This document shows positions 51,414 through 59,023 of a stretch of 64,000 nucleotides of DNA, piece after piece. Source of the DNA: CAYMPH01 sp964392365 (GTDB lineage Bacteria; Spirochaetota; UBA4802; UBA5550); the NCBI GenBank assembly GCA_964392365.1, contig CAYMPH010000015.1, forward strand, positions 32,417 through 96,416, read 5' to 3'. The position numbers were made by a program, and so were the translations under genes. Every line of letters begins with the position of its first letter. The first letter of the stretch is position 1. Below the pieces are notes generated by a model. That model was not told where the DNA came from and searched no databases. It saw only the letters and a program-made list of their open reading frames with translations.

Positions 51414-52184
51414 TTAAATTTTAAACCTGAATATTTTTAAAGCATTTAATACTGAAGTCTCTGCAATTTCTTCAGCAGGTTTTTCCATAATTTCTGATGC
51501 AGCAAGTAGATTATAATGAATATATTTTGGATAGTTAATTCCGCCATTTAACTCAACAGGCGGTATATCAGGGCTGTCAGTTTCCAGCAGGAAATGGTGA
51601 GGATATATTATTTTTAAAGCTTCCTGTTTCTTTTTACTGTTTCTGTAAGTTAAAGACCCACCAAATGAAAATGAAAAATTATATTTTATTAAATTTTTTG
51701 CAATTTCAGTATTTCCGGAAAAAGAATGAATTATTCCTGTAATTTTGGTATTATTAAATTTTTTCAGTATTTCGATAAGTTCATTATAAGCGCCTCTGCA
51801 ATGAACTATTACAGGAAGTTCAGCATCAGCTGCAATCTCGAGCTGGGCTTCAAAAAATTTTATCTGCAATTCGAAATTATTTTTTTCAATCTTTTTATCT
51901 AGACCGATTTCTCCTATTGCGCACGCGCCTATAGATGAAACATTATTTAATCCTGATAGCTGATGAAAATATTCTTTTTCAATATACCATGGATGAATGC
52001 CAAGTGCAAATTCAACTGATTCATATTTTTCAGAAATTTTCTGAGATACGGGCCATTGTTCCGGTATAATTGAGGATGTGACTAATTTAATAATACCGGC
52101 TTCATTAGACTCGCGGATTATATCATCAAGGTTCTTGTTATATAAATCTGATTCAAGATGGCAGTGAACATCAATAAGCCTCAT
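51414..52184 (-). CDS. TatD-family metal-dependent hydrolase (deoxyribonuclease)
   Basis: 256 aa TIM-barrel hydrolase. Metal ligands visible: 'IDVHCHLESD' (H-x-H), 'IGEIGLDKK' (Glu), 'VIVHCRGAYNELI' (His), 'GIIHSFSGN' (His), 'LLETDSPDIPPVE' (Asp). TatD/YcfH proteins act as 3'-5' DNA exonucleases or related hydrolases. It is the last gene of the glpABC-yjbQ transcript, 5 bp after yjbQ. Confidence 0.9.
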   Translation of the reverse strand: MRLIDVHCHLESDLYNKNLDDIIRESNEAGIIKLVTSSIIPEQWPVSQKISEKYESVEFALGIHPWYIEKEYFHQLSGLNNVSSIGACAIGEIGLDKKIEKNNFELQIKFFEAQLEIAADAELPVIVHCRGAYNELIEILKKFNNTKITGIIHSFSGNTEIAKNLIKYNFSFSFGGSLTYRNSKKKQEALKIIYPHHFLLETDSPDIPPVELNGGINYPKYIHYNLLAASEIMEKPAEEIAETSVLNALKIFRFKI

Positions 52185-52189
52185 TGAAT

Positions 52190-52609
52190 TTATTCACCTA
52201 TTATTTTAACAAGAACTCTTTTTGGCCTGTTGCCGTCAAATTCTGCATAATAAATCTGTTCCCATGGACCAAAATCGAGTTTGCCGTTAGTTACAGCTGC
52301 AACGACTTCGCGTCCCATTATTGTTCTTTTTATATGTGCATCGCCGTTATCTTCGCCTGTATTATTGTGGCGGTATCTGGATGTAGGTTCGTGTGGTGCG
52401 AGACCTTCAAGGAAATCATCAAAATCCCTAATGAGTCCGCTTTCAGCATCGTTAACGTAAACTGAAGCTGTAATATGCATTGCGTTAATAAGACAGAGTC
52501 CTTCTTTAATTCCGCTTTTATCAATAACTTCCTGTACTTTGTCAGTTATATTTATATATTCTCTTCTTGTTCTAGTATTGAAAATTAAATATTCTGTTTT
52601 GGATTTCAT
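52190..52609 (-). CDS. YjbQ/UPF0047 family protein
   Basis: 139 aa, PF01894 family: 'CLINAMHITASVYVNDAESG', 'HEPTSRYRHNNTGEDNGDAH', 'KRTIMGREVVAAVTNGKLDF' and 'GPWEQIYYAEFDG' hold the conserved His and Asp residues. Homologues complement thiamine-phosphate synthase defects weakly, but the true role is unclear. It lies between glpC (11 bp) and tatD in one operon. Confidence 0.9.
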   Translation of the reverse strand: MKSKTEYLIFNTRTRREYINITDKVQEVIDKSGIKEGLCLINAMHITASVYVNDAESGLIRDFDDFLEGLAPHEPTSRYRHNNTGEDNGDAHIKRTIMGREVVAAVTNGKLDFGPWEQIYYAEFDGNRPKRVLVKIIGE

Positions 52610-52620
52610 ATCTATCCTTC

Positions 52621-53823
52621 TTATTCAAGTGCCATCGCAAGAAGAGTAACCGGATGAAGCACTTTGTATTTAGTGAAATTTTCAATCTGCCATTTACAAG
52701 TAACGCAGTCAGTTATTACAAATTCAGGATTAGCATCATTGATTTTATCAAAAAGCTGTGAACCTATAGTTTCAGAAATATTAAAATATTCAGTTTTAAA
52801 TCCATATGTGCCGGAAAGGCCGCAGCATTCAGAATTCAATATTATAAGATCAAGGCCGGGAATTTTTTTCAGAATATCAATAGTATAAATTACTCCTCCC
52901 ATCCTTTCAAGGTGACACGGAGAATGATATGCAACTCTTATTCTTAGAGGTTTAAGGTTTAGAGTTCTTCCGGAATCTATCAATTTTGAAAGAAAATAAG
53001 TAATGTATTCGATGTTGTTATATATGGATGAATTATCCATTTCAAGAAAGTTCGAATATTCATATTTCAATGCATAAGCGCCGCTTGAGCATGTAAAAAC
53101 AATTTTTTTATCTGTGCCCCCAACTGCTTTTTTTAAAGATTTTATATTAATGCGCGCATTTCTTTTTGCACGTTTGATGTCGCTATTTGCAATAGCAGGA
53201 ACACCGCAGCAGGTCTGTTTGGGAATATATATTCCGATATTCAGGGAATTTAATACTTTTATTAAATCTTTTCCCAGAGCGTGATCCATATTATTTACAC
53301 TGCATCCGTGAAAAAAAATAACCTCTGAATCATATTTTTTTTGAGAAAATCTCTGCTTCTTAAACCACTTCCTGAAAGAGCCTGATTCAAATTTTGGAAA
53401 TGATCTTTTAAAAGATATCCCTAGAATAAGATCAAGAAATGCCCGGATAATTGTTATCCTCATTACCAAGTTAACAATTGAGCTCATAAAAGTTGATATT
53501 TTTCCGAGCAGATCCATTCTGCTCAGAACATAATCTCTTACTTTCATCTTAAATTTTTTTTTCACATATGTATATTTTGCAGTTTGTATGATGTCGGCAA
53601 TTTTAACATCTGATGGGCAGACTGATTCACATCTCTTGCAGTTGGTGCAGTATTTCAGTGATGCATCTACCAGGTCAGGATTTTTAATTCGCAGTCTTTC
53701 TGAATCAGGTCCGGATTGTTTGGGTCCCGGGAAAAGGTGTGTTGCTTTTGCAACAGGGCAGTAAATTGTGCAGACAGTACATTTTATGCAATGATCGAAG
53801 CTTATATTTTCTAGATTTATCAT
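52621..53823 (-). CDS. glpC: Anaerobic glycerol-3-phosphate dehydrogenase subunit C
   Basis: 400 aa iron-sulfur membrane-associated subunit that hands electrons from GlpAB to quinone. Two [4Fe-4S] ferredoxin motifs near the N-terminus ('CIKCTVCTIYCPVAKA', 'CTNCKRCESVCPSDVKIAD') and two CCG domains ('QTCCGVPAIANSD', 'NSECCGLSGTYGFK'). 'HLFPGPKQSGPDSERLR' is typical of GlpC. ATG overlaps the glpB stop by 4 bp. Confidence 0.93.
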   Translation of the reverse strand: MINLENISFDHCIKCTVCTIYCPVAKATHLFPGPKQSGPDSERLRIKNPDLVDASLKYCTNCKRCESVCPSDVKIADIIQTAKYTYVKKKFKMKVRDYVLSRMDLLGKISTFMSSIVNLVMRITIIRAFLDLILGISFKRSFPKFESGSFRKWFKKQRFSQKKYDSEVIFFHGCSVNNMDHALGKDLIKVLNSLNIGIYIPKQTCCGVPAIANSDIKRAKRNARINIKSLKKAVGGTDKKIVFTCSSGAYALKYEYSNFLEMDNSSIYNNIEYITYFLSKLIDSGRTLNLKPLRIRVAYHSPCHLERMGGVIYTIDILKKIPGLDLIILNSECCGLSGTYGFKTEYFNISETIGSQLFDKINDANPEFVITDCVTCKWQIENFTKYKVLHPVTLLAMALE

Positions 53824-55115
53824 TTTTTAACCGTGCAGGATTCAATAATTTTTTTTGCTGATAAATAACCCGTGGAAATTGCAACACCGCAACCTGATCC
53901 CTCAGCAATTGGATCATAACCTGATAAAATTGCTCCAGCTGCATAAAGATTTTTTACAGCTTTGCTGTTTTTATCATAGGGATTTAAATTTGAATTTGTT
54001 GAAATTCCATAAGTTAAAAAAGGGTGGCTTTTTTTATCAAAAAACAACTCGGAATACCACTTGTTTCTTTTTTGCTCGCCGTCAAATTTCAAATTAAAAA
54101 CAGGCTCTTCCATTTTCTCAAATGAGCTTTTTAATCCGCCGCTGAAAAAACTGCCTGTTGCAATAAGATAGGTTTTTGCCTGAAGTCTGGTATTTCCGTA
54201 ATTTTTAGTAGTTATATATTCTAGCTGACCATCTGATATGTTTCCAGATTCAACTTTATCTCCGATAGAATATTCACCTCCAAGTGCTGCGAATCTTGAT
54301 CTTAAAGCAGTATCAAGTCTTAAACCCAGAATAGAAGGAGGCAGGGTAGGTGCTTCATAAATCAGTTTTCCAGTCATTTTTTCTAGCTTCTCATGAATTG
54401 ATTGAAAATTATTTATACTGATAAACGCAGGCAGTGAAACAATTTTTGCATCACCGGAAGCTTTTATAATTTCATCAGCAATTCTTGGAAGATATCTTTC
54501 AGAATCGAAAACACGGGCTATATCGATTGATCTGAATTCATGGAGGTTTTTTTCAGTAGAATAATAGTATGGAAGAGTAATCTTTCCGGATGTAATATCA
54601 TAATCCTGCCAGATAGAACTTTTTTTTAACTGGCTTGCAGTTATTTCCGAAAAGTAGTCTCTGTATCCGTCAAAATTTAAAATGCATATCTTTTCCCTGT
54701 TATTAAAAGCATTTTTAATATTTTCATTAAAAACGCTTTTTTGAGAAAGATAGGTCGGTTTAAGGGTGCCGATGCAGGTAACATGAAAATGATTCTGCTC
54801 TCCGTTTGAATATAATTCAAGATTCTCTTTTATCATTTCATCTTTAATAAAAGTTAGAGATTCTTTTATGGTTTTTACTCCAACTATTGAATATGGATGC
54901 TTTTTATTTTTAACGGATAATTTCTTTATATGATCAAACGGATTTTCAATAGTTTTAGTTCCGTTAAATCCGAATAAATCAATTGAGCCTGATGAAAAAT
55001 GAAGAGAATTCATTCCGTTTGAAATTAAAGCAGTACGCAATCCATTGGAAGCACATTTAATTCCGCAAGTTAAACCGGCAATTCCTCCGCCTATAATAAT
55101 GCAATCGTACTTCAA
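53820..55115 (-). CDS. glpB: Anaerobic glycerol-3-phosphate dehydrogenase subunit B
   Basis: 431 aa flavoprotein subunit with an N-terminal dinucleotide fold ('CIIGGGIAGLTCGIKCASNG'-type, in segments) and a C-terminal FAD loop ('AKTYLIATGSFFSGGLKSSF', 'LYAAGAILSGYDPIAEGSGC'). It pairs with GlpA in the catalytic dimer. 4-bp overlaps with glpA upstream and glpC downstream show strict coupling. Length matches E. coli GlpB (419). Confidence 0.9.
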   Translation of the reverse strand: MKYDCIIIGGGIAGLTCGIKCASNGLRTALISNGMNSLHFSSGSIDLFGFNGTKTIENPFDHIKKLSVKNKKHPYSIVGVKTIKESLTFIKDEMIKENLELYSNGEQNHFHVTCIGTLKPTYLSQKSVFNENIKNAFNNREKICILNFDGYRDYFSEITASQLKKSSIWQDYDITSGKITLPYYYSTEKNLHEFRSIDIARVFDSERYLPRIADEIIKASGDAKIVSLPAFISINNFQSIHEKLEKMTGKLIYEAPTLPPSILGLRLDTALRSRFAALGGEYSIGDKVESGNISDGQLEYITTKNYGNTRLQAKTYLIATGSFFSGGLKSSFEKMEEPVFNLKFDGEQKRNKWYSELFFDKKSHPFLTYGISTNSNLNPYDKNSKAVKNLYAAGAILSGYDPIAEGSGCGVAISTGYLSAKKIIESCTVKK

Positions 55116-56761
55116 GGTTTTTCCTTTATATTTTTCTTTTTATTTTTAATATCACCAAGACCGAAAAGACCCTGATAAATCCAGTAAGTAAATTCTGACT
55201 CCCGCAGGCCATCACCCCATAGAACCGGTTTTATCCCGTGCCACCTTTCTTCAAGAAATTCTTCCAGTAATTCAAGAGATTCATCAGTAGTTGCCGCTTT
55301 AAATTCATTGAAAAGGCCGGCTGCCCTGTAGGCACATAATTCACCCTGACATGGCCCCATTCCGATGCGGGTTCTTCTTCTAAGATCAATAATGTTTTTA
55401 ACCTCAAGATCTTTCAATGCGTATTCAACTTCTCCCTCGGTTACCATTTCACATTCGCAGATTATCCTGTAATTTTTTTTATCTTTTTTTAAAATATTTC
55501 TGACACGTTCTCCATGTCTGTAAAGAGTTGATCCTACAATTGAAGCGGAAATTCCTGTAAACTTTTTAAAACTTTTTTCAGGTGACATGAAAAATTCAGA
55601 ACCTGGTAATGGTTGTTTATGGGTTTCGCATTTTTTATTTACATTCAGTTTTTTACAAACTAGATCAACAGCCATTTGTGCCATTAATCTGTATGTCATG
55701 AGTTTTCCGCCTGCAATTGTTATAAGTCCATCAATTCCATCTCTGTCTTTATGATCAATTAATGCAATGCCGCGGCTTATTTCCCTGCCGTCTTTTTCAC
55801 CTGAAATGGCAATCAAAGGCCGGACTCCGCAATAAGCGCGTAGTGCCCGCGCTTTGGAAACATTTGGTATCAATTTTTCAGCGTCACTTGACAGGACTTC
55901 AATTTCATCATCTTTTACTCTATAGTCTTCTATTTCAGAATAGTTGATTTTTCTTGAAGTTGTTCCTATGATCGAAACAGTATCACCCGGGACTACAATA
56001 TCACCATCAGCAGGAGGTCTGCATCTGTTAACTACAATTTTATTGATTCTGTAATCAACAATAAGCATGGATCCTTTGGATGGGAACATATCCAGAGTAA
56101 TATCAGCCATTCTGGAAATCTGCTGCCCCCAGACACCTGATGCATTGATAACTATATCAGCATAAATGTTAAATGAATTCCCTTTTATGTCAGTGCAGGA
56201 TGCACCGATAATTCGCGATGCTTTAATAATAAAACCTGTTACAGCTGTATGAGTATAAATCAATGCACCTTTTTCTTTTGAATCGAGTATGTTGGCTGAA
56301 GCCAGACGAAAAGGGTCAATTGTTCCATCCGGCACCCGAATAGCGGACATAAGTAATGGATTTAGATTCGGTTCATCTTTTAATGCATCTTTGATGCTTA
56401 TTTCCTTTGCTGGAATACCTGCTATTTTACAACCTTGCAGAAGTTTATAGTGATAAGATGAATCATCTTCCGGCAAAGTGATAAATAAACCTCCGGTATC
56501 TTCAATGCAGTGAAATGCAATTTTTTTCAGGATCTCATTTTCAGAAATACATTCTCTTGCTGATTCAAGATCGTTTACTGCATATCTTGCTCCGGAATGA
56601 AGCAGTCCGTGATTTCTGCCAGTAGTTCCGGATGCAATATCATTTTTTTCTATTAAAATTGATTTAATACCGCGCATTGATAAATCACGTAATATTCCAG
56701 TGCCGGTAGCACCACCGCCTATAACAAGGGCCTGAGTTTCTATCTTATCATTTTTATTCAT
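55112..56761 (-). CDS. glpA: Anaerobic glycerol-3-phosphate dehydrogenase subunit A
   Basis: 549 aa from ATG 56761 (a TTG four codons upstream is also in frame). It oxidises sn-glycerol-3-phosphate to dihydroxyacetone phosphate. FAD motif 'LVIGGGATGTGILRDLSMRG', 'TTGRNHGLLHSGARYAVND', 'AGGKLMTYRLMAQMAVD', and a C-terminal BFD-type [2Fe-2S] region ('CECEMVTEGEVEYAL', 'GMGPCQGELCAYRAAG'). First gene of glpA-glpB-glpC-yjbQ-tatD. No glpF, glpK or glpR is in view, so external glycerol uptake is unproven. Confidence 0.93.
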   Translation of the reverse strand: MNKNDKIETQALVIGGGATGTGILRDLSMRGIKSILIEKNDIASGTTGRNHGLLHSGARYAVNDLESARECISENEILKKIAFHCIEDTGGLFITLPEDDSSYHYKLLQGCKIAGIPAKEISIKDALKDEPNLNPLLMSAIRVPDGTIDPFRLASANILDSKEKGALIYTHTAVTGFIIKASRIIGASCTDIKGNSFNIYADIVINASGVWGQQISRMADITLDMFPSKGSMLIVDYRINKIVVNRCRPPADGDIVVPGDTVSIIGTTSRKINYSEIEDYRVKDDEIEVLSSDAEKLIPNVSKARALRAYCGVRPLIAISGEKDGREISRGIALIDHKDRDGIDGLITIAGGKLMTYRLMAQMAVDLVCKKLNVNKKCETHKQPLPGSEFFMSPEKSFKKFTGISASIVGSTLYRHGERVRNILKKDKKNYRIICECEMVTEGEVEYALKDLEVKNIIDLRRRTRIGMGPCQGELCAYRAAGLFNEFKAATTDESLELLEEFLEERWHGIKPVLWGDGLRESEFTYWIYQGLFGLGDIKNKKKNIKEKP

Positions 56762-57087
56762 AATTGTTTTCAATTTTTAATTTTATTAAATTATATATAG
56801 AAATAAATATCCAATAATTTAATAAGGTTGATTTTTTTTTAAATATGTCACATGTCAAATATCTTTTAATTAAACCAATAAAAAAGATTTATTGCTAAAG
56901 CTGGATTAAAAATCTTTTTATTACGGGGTTGATAAAAAATATAAAATAGATAATATGGCTAGACTGGATATTCCGATTACAGATTTTTAAAAATCATGAA
57001 TATTTTTAATATATCCATGATAATATTATCTCTACTTATTGTTTATAAGGAATAATTCAAATTATATATAAATTTAATCTGTTATAT
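56762..57087. other. 326-bp non-coding gap between hypB and glpA
   Basis: No plausible gene. The gap should hold the end of the hydrogenase transcript and the glpA promoter (both minus strand). A hairpin at 56881-56919 is listed separately. Near 56856-56866 is a TGTCACATGTCA tandem pattern that could be a regulator site. The remainder is AT-rich without a confident promoter call. Confidence 0.5.
56881..56919 (-). terminator. Possible terminator after the hydrogenase/hyp operon
   Basis: AAAAAGATTT (56881-56890) and AAATCTTTTT (56910-56919) form a 10-bp stem with a 19-nt loop; read leftwards the distal arm ends in a short T-run. Located ~170 bp after hypB and ~120 bp before glpA. The loop is large and the stem AT-rich, so efficiency is doubtful. 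Confidence 0.35.
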
Positions 57088-57795
57088 TTATTCTGCAATT
57101 TTTCTATAGGAACTTTCAATAAATTCAATCCATTTATCAAGGCCAGCACCGGTTTTTGAAGACAGTTCTATAACTTCAAGATAAGGATTTAACATCAATG
57201 CTTCCTGTTTAATTTTATCCTGTGAAAAATCAAAATGCTGAGATACATCTGTTTTAGTTATCACAAACACCTGTGATGATCTGAAAATAGTTGGATATTT
57301 TGCCGGCTTGTCATCACCCTCAGGACTTGATACGAGAACAACCCGTATTTCCTCGCCAAGATCATAGGCAGAAGGGCATACTAAATTTCCTACATTCTCA
57401 ATAAAAAGAATCTGCGGATGCTCTTTCATCTGGTTTTCTAAAATTTTAAGACCTACAGCTATTAGAGGCGCTTCAAGATGGCACGCGCCTGCAGTTGTCA
57501 GCTGAAATGCAGGAACTCCCTGATTTCTAATACGTTGAGCGTCACGATCTGTTTCAAGATCGCCTATTAAAAATGCCAGTTTATATTTATCTTTAAGTAT
57601 AGACGCAGTTTTTTCAAGTAAAGTAGTTTTACCTGATCCGGGGGAGCTTATAATATTGATGCAAAGAGTTTTATTTGAATGGAATATTTTTCTGTTTTCA
57701 TCTGCATGAATATCATTATGTGATAAAATATTCTGATGAACGTGTACTTCGTTTGATTCGTGTGTATGAGTATGGTTACTTTCAGGACCGCACAT
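57088..57795 (-). CDS. hypB: Hydrogenase nickel-incorporation GTPase HypB
   Basis: 235 aa. SIMIBI GTPase with P-loop 'IISSPGSGKTTLLEKTASIL', 'GDLETDRDAQRIRNQGVPAF', metal-site region 'GACHLEAPLIA' and 'FIENVGNLVCPSAYDLGEE'. It delivers nickel, with HypA, to the hydrogenase large subunit. The N-terminus ('MCGPESNHTHTHESNEVHVH') has one Cys and a short His-rich stretch but not the C-x2-C-G-C high-affinity site of E. coli HypB. Last gene of the hyb/hyp group, 2 bp after hypA. Confidence 0.95.
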   Translation of the reverse strand: MCGPESNHTHTHESNEVHVHQNILSHNDIHADENRKIFHSNKTLCINIISSPGSGKTTLLEKTASILKDKYKLAFLIGDLETDRDAQRIRNQGVPAFQLTTAGACHLEAPLIAVGLKILENQMKEHPQILFIENVGNLVCPSAYDLGEEIRVVLVSSPEGDDKPAKYPTIFRSSQVFVITKTDVSQHFDFSQDKIKQEALMLNPYLEVIELSSKTGAGLDKWIEFIESSYRKIAE

Positions 57796-57797
57796 TT

Positions 57798-58151
57798 TCA
57801 GTCTCCTTTGTCTATTTCAAGAGTTTCAAGATATAATTCAGTTCCGCTTATCAGTTCAATATCAGTTGAACCGCATGAACAAGTAGGGAAATTAAAATCC
57901 ATACTTTCAAATTCACCTGAACAGGTTTTGCATTTATATAAAATAGGTATATCATTAACAATTAAAACCGCATCTTTAAGCCATGGATAATCCAGTTTAA
58001 CAGCATTAAAAGCAAATTCAAAAGAATTCAGCTCAACACCGGAAAGTCTTCCGATTCTTGTTGTAACTTTTGATACGTAAACACCCTGATTGTCAATAAG
58101 ATGTTTTTCAATAACAGGTATCATACCCAGAACAAGAGAAGCTTCGTGCAT
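57798..58151 (-). CDS. hypA: Hydrogenase nickel metallochaperone HypA
   Basis: 117 aa. The N-terminal nickel site 'MHEASLVLGMI' is intact. The zinc site reads C-x2-C ('YKCKTCSGEF') then C-x-C ('FPTCSCGSTDIE') rather than the usual second C-x2-C. It works with HypB in nickel insertion. Gaps of 2 bp to hypC and hypB mark a tight operon. Confidence 0.93.
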   Translation of the reverse strand: MHEASLVLGMIPVIEKHLIDNQGVYVSKVTTRIGRLSGVELNSFEFAFNAVKLDYPWLKDAVLIVNDIPILYKCKTCSGEFESMDFNFPTCSCGSTDIELISGTELYLETLEIDKGD

Positions 58152-58153
58152 AT

Positions 58154-58399
58154 TTACCAGCTTTTATATGTATTCGAAGATTTTGATTCAATCTCGATAA
58201 TTAATTTTCTCATTTCATCAACATAACTCTGATCAACTTTTGTTACTCCAAAACCTGCGTGAACAAGAACTATATCACCAATATTTATCTCTTCCTGAGC
58301 AAGAAGACTCAGATTTATATCTCTTTGAACCCCATCTACAATTCCAGTTGCAAGCGGATAGTCTATTTCCTGAAGGGTCATTGGTATTCCGATACACAT
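58154..58399 (-). CDS. hypC: Hydrogenase assembly chaperone HypC/HybG
   Basis: 81 aa; N-terminal 'MCIGIPMTL' carries the essential Cys2, followed by 'VQRDINLSLL' and 'INIGDIVLVHAGFGVTKVD'. It escorts the Fe(CN)2CO unit from HypD to the large-subunit precursor. hypD, hypE and hypF are not in this window. ATG preceded by AAAGGAGT. Confidence 0.95.
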   Translation of the reverse strand: MCIGIPMTLQEIDYPLATGIVDGVQRDINLSLLAQEEINIGDIVLVHAGFGVTKVDQSYVDEMRKLIIEIESKSSNTYKSW

Positions 58400-58411
58400 A
58401 ATTGACTCCTT

Positions 58412-58906
58412 TTAAATTTTTACTCTGGTATTTATAATAGCGTCAATTTTTTTCATCATTATATCTTTAACAACCGGCAGCTTTTCATTTATTACTGGAG
58501 TAAGCGTCATGCCAGTATCAATTGACTGAGGAACAACTGCAATAAGTTCTATATGTTCAGGAAGATTATTCATCAGTTCCATTGTTGCAAGAATTTCCTG
58601 AACCCCGCCTGAATGAGCAGTTACTTTAATTTTTGATTTTGTTCCTTTAAAAACAGCATCTTTTTCAAACTCAATTATCTGGCCTGGTAGATATTCTTTT
58701 TTGTTCGGATTAATTGCGTCAATAATAAAAAGATGATTTACTTTGCCGATTTCATTAACAACCGGAAGAGTTGTAGTGCCGGCATCAATTAAATCAATTT
58801 TATTTCCATATTTTTCCTTGAATTCTTTTTCGTATTTCTGAACGAACCAGACTCCGAAACCTTCATCTCCGAATAATAAATTTCCTACACCGATTATTTT
58901 TATCAT
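58412..58906 (-). CDS. hybD: Hydrogenase maturation protease (HybD/HyaD family)
   Basis: 164 aa from ATG 58906; an open frame upstream adds 20 residues not typical of the family. Signature 'IGVGNLLFGDEGFGVWFVQK' (nickel-binding Glu/Asp), 'DAGTTTLPVVNEIG' and 'VTAHSGGVQEILATMELM' (His). It should cleave the hybC precursor after His566. It begins 117 bp after hybC, beyond a strong hairpin, so its level may be reduced relative to the structural genes. Confidence 0.92.
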   Translation of the reverse strand: MIKIIGVGNLLFGDEGFGVWFVQKYEKEFKEKYGNKIDLIDAGTTTLPVVNEIGKVNHLFIIDAINPNKKEYLPGQIIEFEKDAVFKGTKSKIKVTAHSGGVQEILATMELMNNLPEHIELIAVVPQSIDTGMTLTPVINEKLPVVKDIMMKKIDAIINTRVKI

Positions 58907-58950
58907 ATATATCTCTTGGAGATGATTTTTAAAACTGAATATTTTAAAAC

Positions 58951-58984
58951 AAAACAGTATCTTCATTTCTGAAGATACTGTTTT
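58951..58984 (-). terminator. Strong hairpin/terminator between hybC and hybD
   Basis: Perfect 15-bp inverted repeat AAAACAGTATCTTCA (58951-58965) / TGAAGATACTGTTTT (58970-58984) with a 4-nt loop. Read leftwards it is followed by a T-rich TTTTGTTTT stretch. It is a good Rho-independent terminator or mRNA-processing hairpin inside the hydrogenase operon. Confidence 0.85.
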
Positions 58985-59023
58985 AGTGAATACTTAAATT
59001 GTCAAGGTTTTATTAAATATCTG

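Noticed and set aside
56850..56870. CRP/FNR-type binding site upstream of glpA
   Set aside because: The TGTCACATGTCA pattern does not fit the TGTGA-N6-TCACA or TTGAT-N4-ATCAA symmetry well enough.
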